This document shows positions 31,901 to 33,187 of a DNA stretch of 33,187 nucleotides, in pieces. The position numbers and the translations under genes are program-made. A model generated the notes under the pieces. The model made no database searches and had not been told where the DNA came from. It saw only the letters and a list, made by a program, of their open reading frames with translations. Numbering within the stretch: the first letter of the stretch is position 1; every line of letters starts with the position of its first letter. This stretch comes from Mesostigma viride (taxonomy: Eukaryota; Streptophyta; Mesostigmatophyceae; Mesostigmatales; Mesostigmataceae), in contig RPFO01000050.1 in the NCBI GenBank assembly GCA_009746045.1, positions 2,797,194 through 2,830,380 of the forward strand, written 5' to 3'.

Positions 31901-32458
31901 AGGACAAGGACAAGGACAAGGACAAGGACAAGGACAAGGACAAGGACAAGGACAAGGACAAGGACAAGGACAAGGACAAGGACAAGGACAAGGACAAGGA
32001 CAAGGACAAGGACAAGGACAAGGACAAGGACAAGGACAAGGACAAGGACAAGGACAAGGACAAGGACAAGGACAAGGACAAGGACAAGGACAAGGACAAG
32101 GACAAGGACAAGGACAAGGATGGCGCAAGAAAATCACATCCTTGTGCGTAACACCTACCCGGACAGCTGGCAGTGTGTGGTGGGTTGCTTTTCCAGTTGC
32201 TGCCGTCGCGGCATCGGAACCCGATGACCCAGAAGCCGCCGATTTCCTCCGCTCCTTCGCCGCCTTTGCTGCATGAGCGCCGCGCGCCTGTTGCCCCGAC
32301 GATGGTGCGGGGGGAGGGGGCATTTGCTGTGCTGCCGCTGCAGCTTCCGACGGCGCGGAAGGGCCGGCGGCGGGAGGGGGCAACACCGGTGGCGGCGGAG
32401 AGCCCGGCGGCGGGGGCGCCGGCGGAGGGGAACGCGGGTGGTTGTGCGTACAAGCACG
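22168..32458 (-). CDS. Multi-exon host gene, large protein of unknown function (join of four exons)
   Basis: On the minus strand four exons join: 32458-32159, 27291-26137, 25519-23107 and 22987-22168. Donors are GTAGGT, GTAAAT and GTAAGT. Acceptors are CACAG, GATCAG, TGCAG and CACAG. Phases agree at all three junctions (0, 0 and 1). The predicted protein is about 1,560 residues: a Pro/Ala-rich start, a globular exon with LDGNHYTQML, a long exon with several globular parts separated by acidic and Lys/Arg-rich disordered linkers and an RG-rich repeat, and a globular C-terminal exon. I do not recognise the family with confidence. The DGNH motif recalls ParB-like domains; NPPVIF and LLSPGGHV faintly recall amino-methyltransferases. 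Frameshifts at three C/G homopolymers, and one net shift in the RG repeat, are each repaired by one added base. It may be a real gene with base-calling errors or a recent pseudogene. The true start may lie upstream. Confidence 0.62.
22988..23106 (-). other. Intron of the host gene (119 nt)
   Basis: It has GTAAGT at the 5' side (23106-23101 on the minus strand) and ACACAG at the 3' side (22993-22988). Phase 1 on both sides joins a codon G|GT. The phase match selects which of the three frames through the preceding RG-rich repeat is the real one. Confidence 0.7.
23107..25519 (-). CDS. Host gene exon: central region with linkers and RG-rich repeat
   Basis: This long exon (2,413 nt) follows acceptor CATGCATGCAG (phase 0) and ends at CAAAGG|GTAAGT (phase 1). 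The first part, GREAHRRVALIGGGLNAEDE, is followed by an acidic linker and LAKELAEFLDIVAADKLDG. After a frame break at a C9 run (25041-25049) it continues as CLYDLTYMAKIFCEVMVQLF, LGKYPEPRDLGWLPMQPSEA and FPLALLERTDFWTTHKEETK. A second break at a C7 run (24264-24270) leads to QPDIKNGVVLLNLEHHAKLW and FFNPPVIFIGSKEQVDGF. A KKKRRKR basic patch (possible nuclear localisation signal), an acidic Asp/Gly stretch and the 24-bp repeat region follow. The end reads AVDYCKKLLSPGGHV in the frame that fits the next exon. Each break is repaired by one added G. Confidence 0.55.
23270..23722. repeat. 24-bp coding minisatellite (RG-rich peptide repeat)
   Basis: About 18 tandem copies of a 24-bp unit (CCCTTCGACCCGCCCCCCTC-TCCG on the plus strand) are present. 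On the minus strand they encode eight-residue repeats of the RRAERGAG or VEGRRGGR kind, depending on frame. Some units are 22-23 bp through loss of a base in the C run, which scrambles the frame inside the array. It lies within the long host-gene exon and is expected to be disordered if translated. Confidence 0.85.
25520..26136 (-). other. Intron of the host gene (617 nt), filled with minisatellite
   Basis: On the minus strand it has donor GTAAAT at 26136-26131 and acceptor TGCATGCAG at 25528-25520, phase 0. About three quarters of its length is the 46-bp palindromic repeat at 25622-26090. Confidence 0.72.
25622..26090. repeat. 46-bp palindromic minisatellite, first array (about 10 copies)
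   Basis: The unit contains CACACCCTAATTTCCAGG, the 14-bp perfect palindrome CCAACGGCCGTTGG, and CGCAAGAAAAAT. The period is 46 bp (for example CCTAATTTCC at 25681 and 25727). Copies are very similar, so the array is young or homogenised. Translations such as FLAPTAVGTWKLGC come from this repeat and are not protein evidence. Confidence 0.95.
26137..27291 (-). CDS. Host gene exon: globular region with DGNH (ParB-like?) motif
   Basis: This exon is 1,155 nt (385 codons) without stop or frameshift, phase 0 at both ends. The acceptor is TTTTTTGCATGTGATCAG and the donor is ACGCAAAAG|GTAAAT. The protein starts GRPSRPRTDEERRKWAYKIE and has a globular composition with Trp, Cys and His scattered along it. 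Toward the end it reads ELITMELDPSEWSNESE and then CVFVQFAVLDGNHYTQMLKS (LDGNHY at 26383-26400). In ParB/Srx-type domains a similar strand-loop ends in DGxHRxxA; here the Arg is replaced by Tyr. This is a motif-level resemblance only. It is the best-preserved exon, which argues that the gene is or recently was under selection. Confidence 0.68.
27337..28187. repeat. 46-bp palindromic minisatellite, second array (about 18 copies)
   Basis: The family is the same as at 25622-26090, with unit lengths of 45-46 bp and three tail variants: GCATGAAAAT, GCGACAGAAAAAT and GCGAGAAAAAT. A block of variants (GACAGAAAAATAACACC, then the TTTTAAGGTTCCGACGG and TTTACAGG types) near 27492-27640 is repeated near 27949-28090, about 457 bp or ten units apart. 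This is higher-order organisation. Confidence 0.95.
28188..32120. repeat. Giant (GACAAG)n hexanucleotide array
   Basis: About 3.9 kb, or roughly 650 hexamers, of GACAAG with GACGAG, GGCAAG and rare frame-shifting variants. The plus strand is almost free of T; T appears only in punctuation such as GCTGG and GTGCTGGCA, and in one GATAAG. All six frames stay open, so the 900-1,500-codon open frames here are artefacts. Both ends abut GGCGCAAGAAAATCA, a piece of the neighbouring 46-bp repeat. Confidence 0.97.
32159..32458 (-). CDS. Host gene exon: Pro/Ala-rich N-terminal segment
   Basis: This exon is exactly 300 nt (100 codons), phase 0 at both ends. A pyrimidine-rich tract ends in GTGTCACAG before it, and the donor is CTGTCCGG|GTAGGT. 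The protein begins RACTHNHPRSPPPAP and is a disordered Pro/Ala/Ser-rich segment with a basic patch AAKAAKERRKSAASGSSG. All three frames on this strand are open because the DNA is GC-rich. I chose this frame because it keeps phase with the next exon and gives a sensible low-complexity protein. A first exon with the start methionine is not identified. Confidence 0.5.
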
Positions 32459-32550
32459 CTGTGACACGCAGACGACAAAGAAGAAATCCGCCGAATATGT
32501 TAGCAAGCGGTGCGGTGCAGCACACACACCTGACAAAGCTAATAGGTCAA

Positions 32551-32954
32551 CCCTTAAAACCGTGTCCAACTGCCCGCTATAAAAACCGGGCAATGGTCAC
32601 TTTCCATGATAATGTCCACAAACCAACCTAATAGTTAGTTATGGTCCATTATAGGACACAAGCACACACATATATTCACCACCTTGGGGGTCATGTCATT
32701 GGTCATATTGCAATGTCCTATGGGTGCCAAATATAGCACCCCCTGACAGAAAGGAAGCTAGTAAAGGGCTCATGAACACCAAGGTTGCATGTGGAGGAGC
32801 AGGGACCCAGCTGCAAGCTCTAACAATAAATGCCCACTACAAATAGCGGACAGTTTGGTTTGTGACACCTGCTAGCATTACAAAGCTCAATTCTCATCCC
32901 GTAGCAACAAAAATGTAATGTCCGCTGTAAATATCACTCAAAACGGCTAAAGGG
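32551..32954. mobile_element. Short TTAA-family MITE (404 bp)
   Basis: The left end CCCTTAAAACCGTGTCCAAC resembles the left end of the element at 11492 (CCCTTAAATGGTGTCCAAC). The right end is CGGCTAAAGGG, followed by TTAA at 32955-32958; the left flank is TCAA, a one-base change from TTAA. Long matching stretches (GGGGGTCATGTCATTGGTCA near 32685; GACACCTGCTAGCATTACAA near 32863) align with 11626-11645 and 11894-11914. About 1.6 kb of interior is missing relative to the long element. It carries no coding capacity. Confidence 0.75.
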
Positions 32955-33187
32955 TTAAAACGAAGTTGTAGTTGTTTTGCGGCATCAAGTTTCAAAGTAC
33001 GTACTGGGATACCCTTCGCCAGCCTGCTTGGCATCCAGGATAAGATCTTGGAACCAGTAAGGGGGCTTCGCTTGCTGCGGCAGATGGTGCAATCCATTGT
33101 GATCTGCGCGCAAAACATACACAAACAACCAAACCCTCATAGGTTGAGCAATCCACAAAATCATGCCATTACTGTAACAACATGGCA
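32955..33187. other. Right edge of window
   Basis: After the MITE's TTAA this stretch holds the tentative exon at 33005-33103 and otherwise nothing recognisable. Confidence 0.4.
33005..33103 (-). CDS. Possible further upstream exon
   Basis: On the minus strand an acceptor-like TATGTTTTGCGCGCAG precedes a 99-nt stretch that ends at a GTACGT donor-like site. One frame reads GLHHLPQQAKPPYWFQDLIL, which looks like genuine protein, but it leaves in phase 1 and does not match the phase-0 exon at 32458. Another frame matches phase but looks less natural. It may belong to the host gene with a missing base or exon, or to another gene. Tentative. Confidence 0.3.

Larger units (their letters stand above)
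27292..32158 (-). other. Intron of the host gene (about 4.87 kb), almost all satellite
   Basis: On the minus strand it has donor GTAGGT at 32158-32153 and acceptor GATCAG at 27297-27292, phase 0 on both sides. It consists of one partial 46-bp unit, the 3.9-kb hexamer array, about 18 more 46-bp units and a short unique end. Confidence 0.55.

Noticed and set aside
28188-32120. CRISPR-like array
   Set aside because: The units are contiguous 6-bp repeats without unique spacers, and the DNA is eukaryotic.
28106-32593. Open frames of 900-1,500 codons on both strands across the hexamer array
   Set aside because: A GACAAG array has no stop in any of six frames. Translations such as QGQG, DKDK, RTRT, LVLV, PCPC and SLSL are composition artefacts.

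Overview
This is eukaryotic nuclear DNA. It has spliceable exons, a Ty3/gypsy LTR retrotransposon, LINE fragments, a TTAA-flanked DNA transposon, and many microsatellites and minisatellites. There is no bacterial operon structure, no tRNA or rRNA gene that I could recognise, and no CRISPR. Base composition, the initiator-methionine-type primer site and the style of the host gene suggest a green-lineage organism with a large repeat-rich genome. A charophyte-type alga is my best guess, but the sequence alone does not prove it.

Layout. 1-1087: nothing recognised. 1088-7650: a minus-strand Ty3/gypsy element with 5' LTR, primer-binding site, gag, protease, RT, RNase H and integrase. It is broken by many frameshifts and cut off before its 3' LTR. 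7651-10381: a nest of LINE pieces: a non-autonomous insertion with a 14-bp target-site duplication inside an older LINE tail, another 3' end, and a broken ORF1 on the plus strand. 10382-14380: a minus-strand, 5'-truncated LINE ORF2, split between RT motifs B and C by a 2,088-bp piggyBac-like element (TTAA / CCCTTAAATGGTG ends). 14381-14640: a foldback repeat. 14640-22167: mostly non-coding, with 50-bp, GA, 22-bp and palindrome-bearing dimeric repeats, and a solo or partial LTR of the same retrotransposon family at 20958-21647.

22168-32458 (minus strand): one multi-exon host gene. Four exons join with matching splice phases (32458-32159, 27291-26137, 25519-23107, 22987-22168). The predicted protein is about 1,560 residues. 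It starts Pro/Ala-rich, then has a large globular exon with a DGNH motif that recalls ParB-like domains, then acidic, basic and RG-rich linkers and a globular C-terminus. The reading frame breaks at homopolymer runs, and each break is repaired by one extra base. Two introns are filled with the same 46-bp palindromic minisatellite. The larger intron (about 4.9 kb) also carries a nearly pure (GACAAG)n array of about 3.9 kb, embedded inside a copy of that minisatellite. A 404-bp deletion relative of the TTAA element lies just upstream of the first confident exon (32551-32954).

The window therefore shows one probable host gene, unusual for its repeat-loaded introns, next to a graveyard of nested transposons whose insertion order can be read from duplications and interruptions.
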